20,095 nt of DNA. Source: a virus. The position numbers and the translations under genes are program-made. Every line of letters begins with the position of its first letter. Positions within the stretch are counted from its first letter, which is position 1. The stretch spans positions 1 to 20,095 of IMG/VR virus record IMGVR_UViG_3300029914_000163; one strand, written 5' to 3'. The notes beneath the pieces are model-generated. The model did not search any database, was not told the DNA's origin, and saw nothing but the letters and a program-made list of their open reading frames with translations. This document shows positions 1-7,967 of this stretch, in pieces.

Positions 1-12
1 GGCATTTAAAAG

Positions 13-159
13 TTACTCCATTAACAGGAAATCAGCGCCAGTTTCTAAAAGCAGGATTCCGCCACTCATCAACAAAAATGCATCGTTAACAACTGGCGTA
101 GTTGGAACTCCAGTTGAATATATGATTTGTGTGACAAACCCTGATCCATAACAATTCAT
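13..159 (-). CDS. Small hypothetical phage protein, 48 aa
   Basis: A 48-residue frame beginning MNCYGSGF and ending GADFLLME before a TAA. The ATG at 159 has a strong G-rich Shine-Dalgarno (AGGGGG) a few bases upstream, which is the main reason to call it a gene. The C-terminal half alternates Gly-rich turns with short hydrophobic strands (GGILLLETGADFLLME). Similar Leu/Glu/Thr/Gly strand-turn tails occur in small phage structural proteins, so a minor virion role is possible, but this is inference. It lies just after a strong terminator, so it may need read-through or its own promoter. I do not recognise a specific family. Confidence 0.6.
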   Translation of the reverse strand: MNCYGSGFVTQIIYSTGVPTTPVVNDAFLLMSGGILLLETGADFLLME

Positions 160-169
160 ATAACCCCCT

Positions 170-194
170 AAAAAAGGGCGCTATTAACGCCCTT
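170..194 (-). terminator. Rho-independent terminator, bidirectional
   Basis: On the minus strand a 7-bp perfect stem AAGGGCG/CGCCCTT with loop TTAATAG is followed directly by a run of Ts (+ strand As 170-175). It lies just after the stop codon of the 146-aa gene, so it would end the late transcript. Read on the plus strand the same stem is followed by CGTTTTT, so it could also stop converging transcription. The U-run abuts the Shine-Dalgarno of the 48-aa gene. Confidence 0.85.
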
Positions 195-199
195 CGTTT

Positions 200-640
200 T
201 TAACTTTGAACAAATACAATATTGTTTGCGCCAGAAACTACAGGTACGCCAATTGCTGCTGGCAACGGCTCAACTACAACCCAAATGCTTCCCGCGTAGG
301 TTGTACCAGCTCCAACTGGACAATACTGGCCAAGTTTGATTTGTTCTACGCACTGGAAGTCACCACGGCGTTGCAGAATGGCAGCTACACCGGTAGCACC
401 TGCTTGTGTGCATTGGTAGATACCATTTTGATAGCCAGCTGTTTGACCAGCAAATAAAATATAATCATTTAAGTTTACAGCAACGCTGTCGATTGTTAAT
501 GCACCGGTAGCATATGTAAATGTAGCGCCTACACCGCTATTGGTTGGGCCATTAAAATAAGTACCTGATTGATTTGAATTCGCCACCAATCGGACTGAAC
601 CTAATTGCTTAAATGTATTAATAGCATTGATATTAGACAT
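200..640 (-). CDS. Putative virion appendage/decoration protein, 146 aa
   Basis: The 146-residue protein has no catalytic motif. Residues of about 55-90 contain a pattern common in phage fibre and head-fibre proteins: a 'need for no waiting' style segment of the form (V/I)L..GQT....NGIYQ, followed by an RR-D-F step and, near residue 115, a strand ending in SIWVV. From memory, such segments recur in tail-fibre hinge and decoration domains. The start ATG at 640 has TATGGAGATTTAAATA before it, a good Shine-Dalgarno. It follows two fibre-related genes and precedes a strong terminator, so it is probably the last gene of the late transcript. A role in adsorption or on the capsid surface is inferred; no partner is shown by the sequence. 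Confidence 0.7.
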   Translation of the reverse strand: MSNINAINTFKQLGSVRLVANSNQSGTYFNGPTNSGVGATFTYATGALTIDSVAVNLNDYILFAGQTAGYQNGIYQCTQAGATGVAAILQRRGDFQCVEQIKLGQYCPVGAGTTYAGSIWVVVEPLPAAIGVPVVSGANNIVFVQS

Positions 641-676
641 TATTTAAATCTCCATAAAATAAAGTAAATTTCCGTA

Positions 677-979
677 TTAACTTCCCCACACCAATGAAGT
701 TGCGGTTGTTCCAGAAGAATTGACTACGATTGAATAAATTGGGTGCCATACACCAGCAGCCAATCCGACTAGTACTTGAGTGGTACCATCCCACTTGATA
801 TACGAAACATTTCCAGTGCCACCAACATATAACCATCTAGCAAATTCTGCATTACCGCTAGCGCCATATGGCGTATCTAAGGTTACACTTCCTGTTCTAG
901 CAACACCCGCCATTACCCGTGTAGGCCCTGTGAAACCATAGGGATCTAGTGCAGGAATATTAAACGTCTGTAACGCCAT
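677..979 (-). CDS. Small spike-base-like structural protein, 100 aa
   Basis: A 100-residue protein with a central ARWLYVGGTGNVSYIKWDG strand-turn-strand and a C-terminal SSGTTATSLVWGS. From memory this layout (LYVGG-G-V, then a strand leading to GTTAT-I/L-V at the end) matches small phage proteins named spike base protein, RCAP_Rcc01079 family, of about 80-100 residues. A search would be needed to confirm the family. The ATG at 979 has AAGGAG nine bases upstream. It follows the collar-domain fibre and precedes the 146-aa protein, which supports a tail-tip or decoration role. An alternative is a generic small head-decoration protein. Confidence 0.7.
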   Translation of the reverse strand: MALQTFNIPALDPYGFTGPTRVMAGVARTGSVTLDTPYGASGNAEFARWLYVGGTGNVSYIKWDGTTQVLVGLAAGVWHPIYSIVVNSSGTTATSLVWGS

Positions 980-1009
980 AAGATAAACTCCTTGTAAATA
1001 AAACTTCCT

Positions 1010-1032
1010 AAAACCCTAATCATTAGAGTTTT
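1010..1032 (-). terminator. Weak AT-rich hairpin, possible terminator
   Basis: Between the 577-aa fibre gene and the 100-aa gene, the minus strand reads AAAACTCTA, loop ATGAT, TAGGGTTTT: a 9-bp stem with one T-G wobble and Ts at its 3' side. The plus strand reads the same stem followed by five Ts. It has few G-C pairs, so any termination would be partial. Gene order suggests partial attenuation of the distal genes at most. Confidence 0.35.
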
Positions 1033-1040
1033 TACAAATA

Positions 1041-2774
1041 TTAAAGCTTGAAGAATGCATTCATAAATGTCACTGGTGGCATATTACCATCAGCCGCACC
1101 TTGGGTATTTAATATACCACCACCTGCCGGTGTTATGGTCAATGTTGCTGTAGATCCACCAGATTGTTGCACTAACTGACCTAACGTTCCCGCCGCAACA
1201 CCACCAACCGTATTATTTAGTGGAACTGTAGATCCGGCGTGATTATGACTTGGCATACCAGCAATGGTAATAACTTCAGATCCAATATTCTCACCCAGCG
1301 TACGTGCCGTTAATCCCGCGCCGCTGCCCGCTGTCGCTAATATACGACCCAATGCTTTAGTTAAACCTATTCTATTGTTTGCAGCAAAGTCTGCAACTGC
1401 ACTTGCCCCAACCGCGCTAATGGGAACGCCAGAACTTGTATAAAGCTGAGCATAACCCGTTCCACCCGCATTTGTTCCATTGGTTTGAGATGTGACTGCA
1501 TTCCACAATAGGTTGTACAATGGAAATGTATCTCTGTCAGCTCTCGTAGATGCAGATGATCCTGTCGCTACATTAGACCCTGAACTACCAATTGATCCAT
1601 CATTAGCTGGCACCCAACCAAATGGCGAGAAACTATTTAGTGACGTTCTAATATCACCAGTTCTAAATTCATTGCAGATAGCCTCTGCGGTATCATTGCT
1701 GGTGAAATCATTACTTGGAACAGCAGTTCCGATATATAAAGTTGGCTTAGTAATATCAATGCTGCAAGTTGAATCCAGTGGCAAACCTATTTCTAAAAAT
1801 AAACCATCATTACCACAAGCACCCAATGTCTGACCAAATGCACTTGGAACGGTAAACGATAACGGGAGAGCTTGCCATGATCCATCAGCAACCAATCCAG
1901 TTGGTGTTAAACTTGCAGGCGCTGTTTGATCAACACTACCACCACCATCACCATAGAATTGCCTTAAAAATGGTGTCAAAGTTGCTGTTCCAGAATTCCA
2001 TCTATAATAAATAGTACCAGTTAAAGTCTGCCCACTTAAATTCTGAGCGCCACCCGTTATGGGAAACTGGATATATTTATAAAGTTCTCCAGAGCCTGAT
2101 CCAGAACATGAGTAATTTAAATAATAAACTGGAGCAGGAAGACCTACAGTTAAAGTAGATCCCAATGGGAATTGATAGAACTGCAATGTATCTGTAGCAG
2201 ACAGATTATTTTTAATAAAACAAATGTCCGAAGCAGCTGGACCATTCGGATTTGTACTAGCTGCAAATGCAGATAGCCCCGCGTGCGCGCCTGGTGCTAA
2301 AGTGACTAATTGCGCTGTTGTAATAACAGGAGGAGCAGCTGGTGGAATTACATCTGTTCCAGCATGTCTGTAAAATGTATTGTTATGTATTAAATTCTCA
2401 ACATAGGTAACTTCAGTAATTGGCGCACTTCCTCCGCCACCACCTGTTACAGATGTTCCATAAACATCAACACTCCATATAGTATTCCCATATGAATCTG
2501 TTACAAAAACATAATAATTTGTCGCGCTATCCCAATATATTGGACCCAATGGCAAAGAACCATTTAATCCTAATTGTATAACAAGACCCAATGATCCTGG
2601 ACCCGTCACCGTTGGGTAAACATTATTTTCTGCCGTGTCCTGATAAACAGGAGCATATACTCCAGGCTGTTGCGATAATCGCGTTCCTAAGAATCCACCA
2701 CCTAATGCTTCTCCATTCTGGTTTACAAAGTTCCAGATTGGATCTGGCAAGATGACTGCTGATGGTGTTGTCAT
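1041..2774 (-). CDS. Tail fibre with collar domain, 577 aa
   Basis: This looks like a host-recognition fibre with four parts. Residues 1-110 resemble the tailspike/fibre head-binding adaptor: DPIWNFVNQNGEALGGGFLG, then PVYQDT, then IYWDSATNYYVFVTDSYGN. A Gly-Ser linker follows at 111-116. Residues of about 125-360 look like a beta-sandwich carbohydrate-binding region (LSGQTLTGTIYYR, then LRQFYGDGG, then a WQ..PLSFTVPS strand). The C-terminus of about 380-577 is a phage tail-collar domain: FGWVPANDGSIG, RADRDTFPLYNLLW, the conserved MPSHNHAG, and the terminal MPPVTFMNAFFKL. The start overlaps the previous stop as TAATG, with AAGGA upstream, so translation is probably coupled to the ejection gene. 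The host receptor cannot be told. Confidence 0.88.
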   Translation of the reverse strand: MTTPSAVILPDPIWNFVNQNGEALGGGFLGTRLSQQPGVYAPVYQDTAENNVYPTVTGPGSLGLVIQLGLNGSLPLGPIYWDSATNYYVFVTDSYGNTIWSVDVYGTSVTGGGGGSAPITEVTYVENLIHNNTFYRHAGTDVIPPAAPPVITTAQLVTLAPGAHAGLSAFAASTNPNGPAASDICFIKNNLSATDTLQFYQFPLGSTLTVGLPAPVYYLNYSCSGSGSGELYKYIQFPITGGAQNLSGQTLTGTIYYRWNSGTATLTPFLRQFYGDGGGSVDQTAPASLTPTGLVADGSWQALPLSFTVPSAFGQTLGACGNDGLFLEIGLPLDSTCSIDITKPTLYIGTAVPSNDFTSNDTAEAICNEFRTGDIRTSLNSFSPFGWVPANDGSIGSSGSNVATGSSASTRADRDTFPLYNLLWNAVTSQTNGTNAGGTGYAQLYTSSGVPISAVGASAVADFAANNRIGLTKALGRILATAGSGAGLTARTLGENIGSEVITIAGMPSHNHAGSTVPLNNTVGGVAAGTLGQLVQQSGGSTATLTITPAGGGILNTQGAADGNMPPVTFMNAFFKL

Positions 2775-4507
2775 TATTGTTTTCCTTGTTCAGAATTATA
2801 CATTCCTTCGGCAACTGGTCCAGCAAATGGATTTAATGTGCCTCTTATTTTATCAGATAATCCCAGTCTTTTAGGATTAGTTAGAGCGTTTGTTAATGCT
2901 TTTTGTCCAAATTTAGTTTGTGCTATTGCATTTCCAATCGGTCTTATTGCATTGCCGCCTAAGAAACTTAACCCACCAGTAATAGCATTTGGTACCAAAC
3001 TCATACCATGTGTCGCTATCGCTGTTCCGGTTCCGATCAATCCAGTAACTAAATTCCTACCAAATCCTTTAGCTATGTTAGATTTTAATGCGTTTGGACT
3101 GTCTCTTAATATTTTATTCAATGAATCAACTTTCGAGCGTTCAGCATTTGAGAACAAATATTCTCGTTGCTTCTGACTGAGATTGTTATATTTCTTTAAA
3201 AATTCTTTTGGTTCTGCAGAATTATCAAAATAATGACTGCGCAATGTTTTTTTGCCGAAATCTTCATCACCAACCATTTTGCTAAATTGTTGCATTTTTC
3301 CAATATCTTCTCCGCCTTTTGGCACGTAATCCTTTATAAAAGATGCTTTATCAAAGTTAGGATTATTATTCTTTATCAAATTAGAAAATGTTGATGTAGC
3401 ATTCTTTCCTTTTGGAGTTACCACCTGATGGAATGTTTGATTCTTAGCTTGTGTTGCAGAATTAGCGTTATCAAATGTACTTTTTACTGTATCCGACAAA
3501 TTATTATTTTCTAGATTTTTTGCAACGTCACCTTTTGATAATTTTATTGCTCTAGATACAACATCAGTCGGTAATTTAGCACCTCCAATGCTATCTCTAT
3601 AATACTCATTCAATCCTTGATGATGTTTTAATGCACCTTCAAATGAACTTGGCGCAGCATCCAGTAAATTATGAACAAATTGCAATGATGCAATATGCTT
3701 ATCAGAACTCGGATTAACTTTTAATTTATCAGTCAATTCCTGGCGCATTTTCTCAAGGCCATTCATATAGCCTTCATTATTGTAATTAATACCAGGAGTC
3801 GTATCGGCTATGGAAGCATAGCCTTTTGCTACATTCCATTTATTATTTTCATCTGCTGCTGCGGTATCATGAACTGCTTTCGCTTTATCAAATGCATGTT
3901 CGCCAGCTGTTTTCTGGGCAACTTCAGGCAATGCATTTGGCGCAGACATTACAGCGTTTTTATCGCTTACAATATCGCCAACACCTTTTGCAAATGATGG
4001 CGCTGCTAAACTTTTAATATAGTTTTTCCCGGCTTGTAATCCTTTGCCAAGTAATGCTCCACCGCCTTCCAATAATGCATTGCCGCCAAAATTCATTCCT
4101 GCGTTTTCTAATAGGCTATTCTTATTATTTGGGTCCAGTTCAGAAAATCCAGTTCCAGCCGAACCTTGAATAGCTGTTCTTCCAAGGCTATTTAATAATC
4201 CTGCTCCGGCGGAAATCCCCATTAATGGAGCTGTCATCGCAAGCTGAGTTGTTACTGGGTGATGTTTAATATTTTCAACACCACCAAATTGCAAGGCAGA
4301 GCTAGGAGAATACATAGAGGGAAATTCATTTTTGAACTTCTTTGATTCTTCTTCGTAATTTATATCAGGTTTTTTTTTGTTAGATTTAGAGTACCGATTG
4401 TCAAATTCATCTTGAGATGGCAAAGAAAACCCCTGTGATTCACTATTAACATCAGTTGGGAATCTTTTATCAAATTCATCTTGAGATGGTAGAGAAAAAT
4501 CAGCCAT
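2774..4507 (-). CDS. gp16-like ejection (DNA-transfer) protein, 577 aa
   Basis: This gene is in the position of P22 gp16, the third ejection protein (609 aa there, 577 here). The N-terminus carries a tandem peptide: FSLPSQDEFDKR at 4-15 and FSLPSQDEFDNR at 27-38. A Gly/Ala-rich hydrophobic stretch (residues of about 85-110, LAMTAPLMGISAGAGLLNSL) and another near 490-530 (GLIGTGTAIATHGMSLVPNA, then GGLSFLGGNA) fit a protein that inserts into membranes. The middle is Lys/Asn-rich and predicted helical. No enzymatic motif is visible. The start overlaps the upstream stop as TAATG and its own stop overlaps the fibre start in the same way. Assignment rests on order, size and hydrophobic segments rather than recognised sequence. 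Confidence 0.72.
   Translation of the reverse strand: MADFSLPSQDEFDKRFPTDVNSESQGFSLPSQDEFDNRYSKSNKKKPDINYEEESKKFKNEFPSMYSPSSALQFGGVENIKHHPVTTQLAMTAPLMGISAGAGLLNSLGRTAIQGSAGTGFSELDPNNKNSLLENAGMNFGGNALLEGGGALLGKGLQAGKNYIKSLAAPSFAKGVGDIVSDKNAVMSAPNALPEVAQKTAGEHAFDKAKAVHDTAAADENNKWNVAKGYASIADTTPGINYNNEGYMNGLEKMRQELTDKLKVNPSSDKHIASLQFVHNLLDAAPSSFEGALKHHQGLNEYYRDSIGGAKLPTDVVSRAIKLSKGDVAKNLENNNLSDTVKSTFDNANSATQAKNQTFHQVVTPKGKNATSTFSNLIKNNNPNFDKASFIKDYVPKGGEDIGKMQQFSKMVGDEDFGKKTLRSHYFDNSAEPKEFLKKYNNLSQKQREYLFSNAERSKVDSLNKILRDSPNALKSNIAKGFGRNLVTGLIGTGTAIATHGMSLVPNAITGGLSFLGGNAIRPIGNAIAQTKFGQKALTNALTNPKRLGLSDKIRGTLNPFAGPVAEGMYNSEQGKQ
4401..4489 (-). repeat. 20-nt direct repeat inside the gp16-like gene
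   Basis: The 20-base string TCAAATTCATCTTGAGATGG occurs exactly at 4401-4420 and 4470-4489, 69 bases (23 codons) apart and in the same frame. Similarity continues for several bases beyond it. It encodes the duplicated PSQDEFD peptide at the protein N-terminus. Confidence 0.9.
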
Positions 4508-5850
4508 TATTTTTTCCCTTTTGGTAATGCTGCTCTTATCTGCTGTTGTATTTCTGGACTATATGAATCAACTGCATTCCAGAATTCATCATTATTATTT
4601 GATGGGTCAAATTTCTGTGATAAAAACCCTTTCACATCAAATTTATTAGATGGTGCATCTACTTCTTGTCCAGATTTAAATTTAGCTATATTTTCTGGAC
4701 TTAAAAATTCTTTGTATTTATTTGCATTAATTGGTTTTTGTGTTTTCACATCAAAGAACGGATAATCTGTATTATATTGGCTGTACGCTTGCTCAAGTTG
4801 AGGTGCAGTTAATCCAGCTGCTTTAAGTTTATTGTATATTGGCAAGAATTCTTGTTGTCTTTTTGCTACACCTTCGCCATAAGCAATCATTCTTTCCATG
4901 CCTTCTTTCGTCAAAGTAACATCGGGTTTTAATGTCTGCGCAACATCTAAATTAACAGCAGCACCATGTCCACCATTGACATAAGGTGCGATTGCATTTC
5001 TTAATTGCGCCACAGCACCATTTGCTACTTCACGATTTGGATCATCAGTGGCCCAGTGTGGAATTAATCCACCGCGCGGACCTTTCACCCAATTTGGAAC
5101 TTTAGCGATAGCGTCTCTAAGAATCTCGCTATTCTTTTGGATAATAGGCGCATTTCTAGAAAGTGATTGCGCAGTTGTAAACTGATCAGCTGATTGAGCT
5201 ACTTCTGCTTCAGCTTCTTTTTGTTGTTTTGCTCCCTGAGCAGACGCATTATTTTTCCATATATTATATTCACCAGGATTTTGCAATTCCTGCTGGCGCC
5301 CACCGTTAACAAATCCTTTGCTATCTAAATATGGCTGACTGTTTGGGCTGTTCACACTAGATCCTGAACCTCCGGCTTGCTCATTCGGAGACATATCACC
5401 AGATGGCGTTGCGCTAATTGCGTTTCTATTTGGTTGCCCCGTATCTTGTTGAGTTGGTGTATTATTGATTGCATTATTAGGAGTCGATGATTTACCACTT
5501 GAGCCTTGAAATACGCTCTTTAATGCATTTCCAATTGTGCTGAACATGTCTGGAGACTGTTGTTGAGGCTGTGGAAGATTTGGCTGTGACGCAGCAGGGT
5601 TGTTGCTAGCAATTGGACGTATAGCATTTAGATAGGCTTGCTCACCAGCAGCGGAACCATATAGCGCATTAGGTGATATTAAATGCTGAATTTTAGCTTC
5701 AGTTTCGCGTGGATAGAATTGATTTTGTAATTCAGCCTTGCGATTCTCCAATCCAGCTTTGGATATTGCATTGTAATTCGTAAACAACCGACCACCGGGT
5801 CCGGTATCAGACACTACACTAGGTAAAGGAATTGCGCCAAATATTGCCAT
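4507..5850 (-). CDS. gp20-like ejection protein, 447 aa
   Basis: A 447-residue protein occupying the slot of P22 gp20 (471 aa). It starts MAIFGAIPLPSVVSDTGPGG. Residues of about 90-185 are low complexity, rich in Pro, Gln, Asn, Ser and Gly (for example PQPQQQSPDMF). The C-terminal two thirds is charged and probably helical, with KPDVTLTKEGMERMIAYGEG and a final basic PKGKK. It has no long hydrophobic membrane segment and no peptidase or transglycosylase motif I can point to. Spacing is 3 bases from the upstream gene and TAATG overlap with the downstream one, so the three ejection genes form one translational block. Function is inferred from position and composition. Confidence 0.7.
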   Translation of the reverse strand: MAIFGAIPLPSVVSDTGPGGRLFTNYNAISKAGLENRKAELQNQFYPRETEAKIQHLISPNALYGSAAGEQAYLNAIRPIASNNPAASQPNLPQPQQQSPDMFSTIGNALKSVFQGSSGKSSTPNNAINNTPTQQDTGQPNRNAISATPSGDMSPNEQAGGSGSSVNSPNSQPYLDSKGFVNGGRQQELQNPGEYNIWKNNASAQGAKQQKEAEAEVAQSADQFTTAQSLSRNAPIIQKNSEILRDAIAKVPNWVKGPRGGLIPHWATDDPNREVANGAVAQLRNAIAPYVNGGHGAAVNLDVAQTLKPDVTLTKEGMERMIAYGEGVAKRQQEFLPIYNKLKAAGLTAPQLEQAYSQYNTDYPFFDVKTQKPINANKYKEFLSPENIAKFKSGQEVDAPSNKFDVKGFLSQKFDPSNNNDEFWNAVDSYSPEIQQQIRAALPKGKK

Positions 5851-5853
5851 AAT

Positions 5854-6537
5854 TTACCCCATGAAGAAACTAGCTAGACCTGGAAGCATATGCCCAAATC
5901 CACCCAATATATTTGATTGATCTTGCTGTTGGCCTGCGCGCTGACCATAACCAAATCCAGCCATGTTTTCGCCGCCAGTATTGTATAAGTTGCTCAGTGA
6001 GTTTGCCGCACCTTGGCCGCCCTGGATCAATGCTTGCTGTCCTGCGCCATAATTGGAATTAATACCCAGCACGTTACCCAGCCAGTTTTGCATATCCGAT
6101 GACGAGATGCCTTGCGCGTTTTGTTGAGCTTGCAACTGCATGGGGGTACTTCCCAATAGACCATTAGCTGATCCTTGGTTTTGCAGAGAGCGCATACCTT
6201 GTTGTTGCTGATATTTAGCCCATGGAGATTCTTGATAACCACCCATTAGATGATTGATAAATGCGGATGGATCTTGCTGGCCTTGAAGCCAGTTTTGATA
6301 ATTTCCTAATGCTTGCTGACCCGCTTGCGCATAAGGCTGCTGAGCATTAGCTGCTTTGTCGAAATACGGTTGATAGGCTTCTTGTCCTTTCTCGTAAGGT
6401 GAACCGGAGTCGCCAGTCAAACCACCAAAGAATTGGGCGAATCCGTTTCCAAATTCATTTCCCATACCGCCGTAACCCTGGCCGCCAACGTTGGCTCCAT
6501 TGTAATTTCGAGATCCGCCGAAATTCATATCCGCCAT
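5854..6537 (-). CDS. gp7-like ejection protein, 227 aa
   Basis: This 227-residue protein matches the length (229 aa) and position of P22 gp7, a DNA-transfer protein that leaves the capsid at infection. It is rich in Gly, Gln and Asn. The order is a Gly/Asn-rich N-terminus (MADMNFGGSRNYNGANVGG), a segment with EAYQPYFDKAANAQQPYAQAG, then WAKYQQQQGMRSLQNQGSAN followed by GLLGSTPMQ, and a C-terminal Gly/Gln-rich tail ending in LASFFMG. The 'GLLGS...' plus repeated short Gln/Tyr helices are typical of this ejection protein class as I remember it. AAGGA lies about seven bases before the ATG. The P22 gp14 slot upstream of it seems to be filled by the fibre/endonuclease cassette instead. Confidence 0.75.
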   Translation of the reverse strand: MADMNFGGSRNYNGANVGGQGYGGMGNEFGNGFAQFFGGLTGDSGSPYEKGQEAYQPYFDKAANAQQPYAQAGQQALGNYQNWLQGQQDPSAFINHLMGGYQESPWAKYQQQQGMRSLQNQGSANGLLGSTPMQLQAQQNAQGISSSDMQNWLGNVLGINSNYGAGQQALIQGGQGAANSLSNLYNTGGENMAGFGYGQRAGQQQDQSNILGGFGHMLPGLASFFMG

Positions 6538-6597
6538 AATAATATCCTTTTATTGCGTTAATTTTAGCACTTAATTTGGGCTAGCGTCATCTATCAA

Positions 6598-7287
6598 TTA
6601 TCGCGCACGCCTTGCGTAAATTCCGCCACACGCTGTGCTTGAGTTAGCTGTTTGTAAATATCCTGTAATATAAACTGTGGTAGTTGCAGCTATGCTAATT
6701 CTTCTCATTGGGACAGTAATTCCAGATCCCGACCCCACTGTTGCAGTAATTGCAGTGTATAATGATGCATCAGGAAAGGTTGCCGAGGTGGTCGATATCC
6801 ATCCGAGAATTATTGACGTGCCTGCGCCAACCGTATCATAAGTTATGTTTCCCCAAACATCCCAATCACCAGCGGTTAACGATATACTTGTTAGGTCGTG
6901 AGCTAAGCCACCCGAAAAAGTAACATGCGAAGCAGAAGCTATGACGCTAGAAATAAACTCCCCAATATAACCACCGGGAGCATTATTATTCGTGCTGGTT
7001 CCTTGCGCCAAAACGCCGCCAGTACCTTTGCCCGTTAATTGCAATTGAATATTTGTGTCAGTTCCACTCGCGGAAAGGAAAGGAGTATTTCCCGTAGTAT
7101 TATTTGAAACCCCTATATAATTTACTGCGCTTACGACATAACTAAATGTGAATGCCAGCGCACCCGTGCTGCTCGCGACGCCGGTGGGAGCTTGCAAAGT
7201 GCCATTTAATCCTGTCATAGAAGTTATATTGGAATTTGCGCCTGCATTCGCAATATTAGTATTTTCTATTTGGTTTTGTGTGGTCAT
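6598..7287 (-). CDS. Tail appendage protein, C1q-like C-terminus, 229 aa
   Basis: A 229-residue fibre-type protein. The N-terminus (MTTQNQIENTN) resembles that of the 195-aa neighbour (MSTNNQINSSQ), suggesting a shared docking peptide. Residues 40-100 are Thr/Gly/Asn-rich strands. The C-terminal 115 residues follow a pattern common at the ends of phage fibres: LTAGDWDVWGNITYD, a strand with GWISTTSATFPD, PMRRISIAATTTVYITGYLQ, and a final GGIYARRAR. In that family the fold is a trimeric TNF/C1q-like jelly roll used for binding, by established analogy. It is the third appendage gene of the cassette, just downstream of an HNH endonuclease gene. The receptor is unknown. Confidence 0.75.
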   Translation of the reverse strand: MTTQNQIENTNIANAGANSNITSMTGLNGTLQAPTGVASSTGALAFTFSYVVSAVNYIGVSNNTTGNTPFLSASGTDTNIQLQLTGKGTGGVLAQGTSTNNNAPGGYIGEFISSVIASASHVTFSGGLAHDLTSISLTAGDWDVWGNITYDTVGAGTSIILGWISTTSATFPDASLYTAITATVGSGSGITVPMRRISIAATTTVYITGYLQTANSSTACGGIYARRAR

Positions 7288-7299
7288 GAATTATTGATC

Positions 7300-7911
7300 C
7301 TAATCTAATATCCATTTTCGTTTATTGGTTTCAGGATCAATGATCCACTTTTTTCCTTTTGTTCGCAGGCTATTTGCCTCTCTAACTTCTTTTCTTTGTG
7401 AAACTTCTTGCAAAATATTTTTTAATTTTTCTCTATGCTCATCACTTACTTTTCTACCTTTTAACGGGCTAACCCCAAATCTTTTATATGTTTTTCCAGA
7501 ATTCCATGATGGCTTGCCTGTTTTTTTTCCTTTATTGGGGCTTTCTTTTCCTTTCATTAATGCACTCATTTGAGCTTTTCGTACTTCGCTGAGCTTTTTC
7601 CCTTTTTTGGAATCTCCCATATTTGCATTCCATTCTGGCGTATGGATAATTAACTTTAATGAAGCACTACATTTTGCCTTATGCTCAGCTGTTAACTTTT
7701 TACCTTTAAAATGAATTTTATTATGACATCCTCTGCATAATGTCAGTCCATTGCTGATTTCGTATCGTAAACTTTCATCTTTATCCCATTCTATAATATG
7801 ATGAGAGCATAAATTTTTATCGCTTTCACAATGCCGACATTTATAGTTGTCTCTTTTTAAAACCTCACTTTTCCAATAACGTCCATCTTTGTTATTTCTT
7901 CCCTTTGTCAT
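7300..7911 (-). CDS. HNH homing endonuclease with NUMOD3 repeats, 203 aa
   Basis: A free-standing HNH endonuclease expected to nick or cut a specific DNA target and spread its own gene. In the M-T-K-G numbering the zinc-binding and catalytic residues are C25xxC28, H37-H38 in CSHHIIEWDK, N54, and C59xxC62-H63 with H67. Downstream are NUMOD3-like DNA-binding segments: GKKLTAEHKAK, GKKLSEVRKAQMS and GRKVSDEHREKLK. The protein ends with GKKWIIDPETNKRKW, nearly the same as the other endonuclease in the window. ATG 7911 is preferred over ATG 7923 because GGAG lies six to eight bases before it, while 7923 sits in a hairpin loop. Lys/Asn content and AT bias are higher than in the neighbouring structural genes, fitting recent insertion. 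Confidence 0.92.
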   Translation of the reverse strand: MTKGRNNKDGRYWKSEVLKRDNYKCRHCESDKNLCSHHIIEWDKDESLRYEISNGLTLCRGCHNKIHFKGKKLTAEHKAKCSASLKLIIHTPEWNANMGDSKKGKKLSEVRKAQMSALMKGKESPNKGKKTGKPSWNSGKTYKRFGVSPLKGRKVSDEHREKLKNILQEVSQRKEVREANSLRTKGKKWIIDPETNKRKWILD

Positions 7912-7936
7912 AATAATCTCCATTAAAGAGATTATT
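7912..7936 (-). promoter_or_regulatory. Hairpin covering the ribosome binding site of the HNH gene
   Basis: The minus strand reads AATAATCTC, loop TTTAATG, GAGATTATT, immediately followed by ATG at 7911. This is a perfect 9-bp stem. The Shine-Dalgarno GGAG lies at the loop/3'-arm junction, so the site is hidden when the RNA folds. No T-run follows on this strand, so it is not a terminator for the operon. In T4, some homing endonuclease and late genes are known to have their ribosome binding site masked in long transcripts; a similar role here is inference. Confidence 0.65.
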
Positions 7937-7967
7937 TTATCATTTAATCAACTGCTATTACAGGTCA

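Noticed and set aside
1041-2774. Diversity-generating retroelement at the fibre C-terminus
   Set aside because: No reverse transcriptase or template repeat is visible, and the C-terminus is an ordinary tail-collar domain.
1492-3176. Plus-strand frames of 60-117 codons (for example 1492-1833, 2838-3176, 8122-8475, 15036-15362)
   Set aside because: They lie opposite clear minus-strand genes, lack ribosome binding sites and give proteins of unnatural composition. They are mirror frames.
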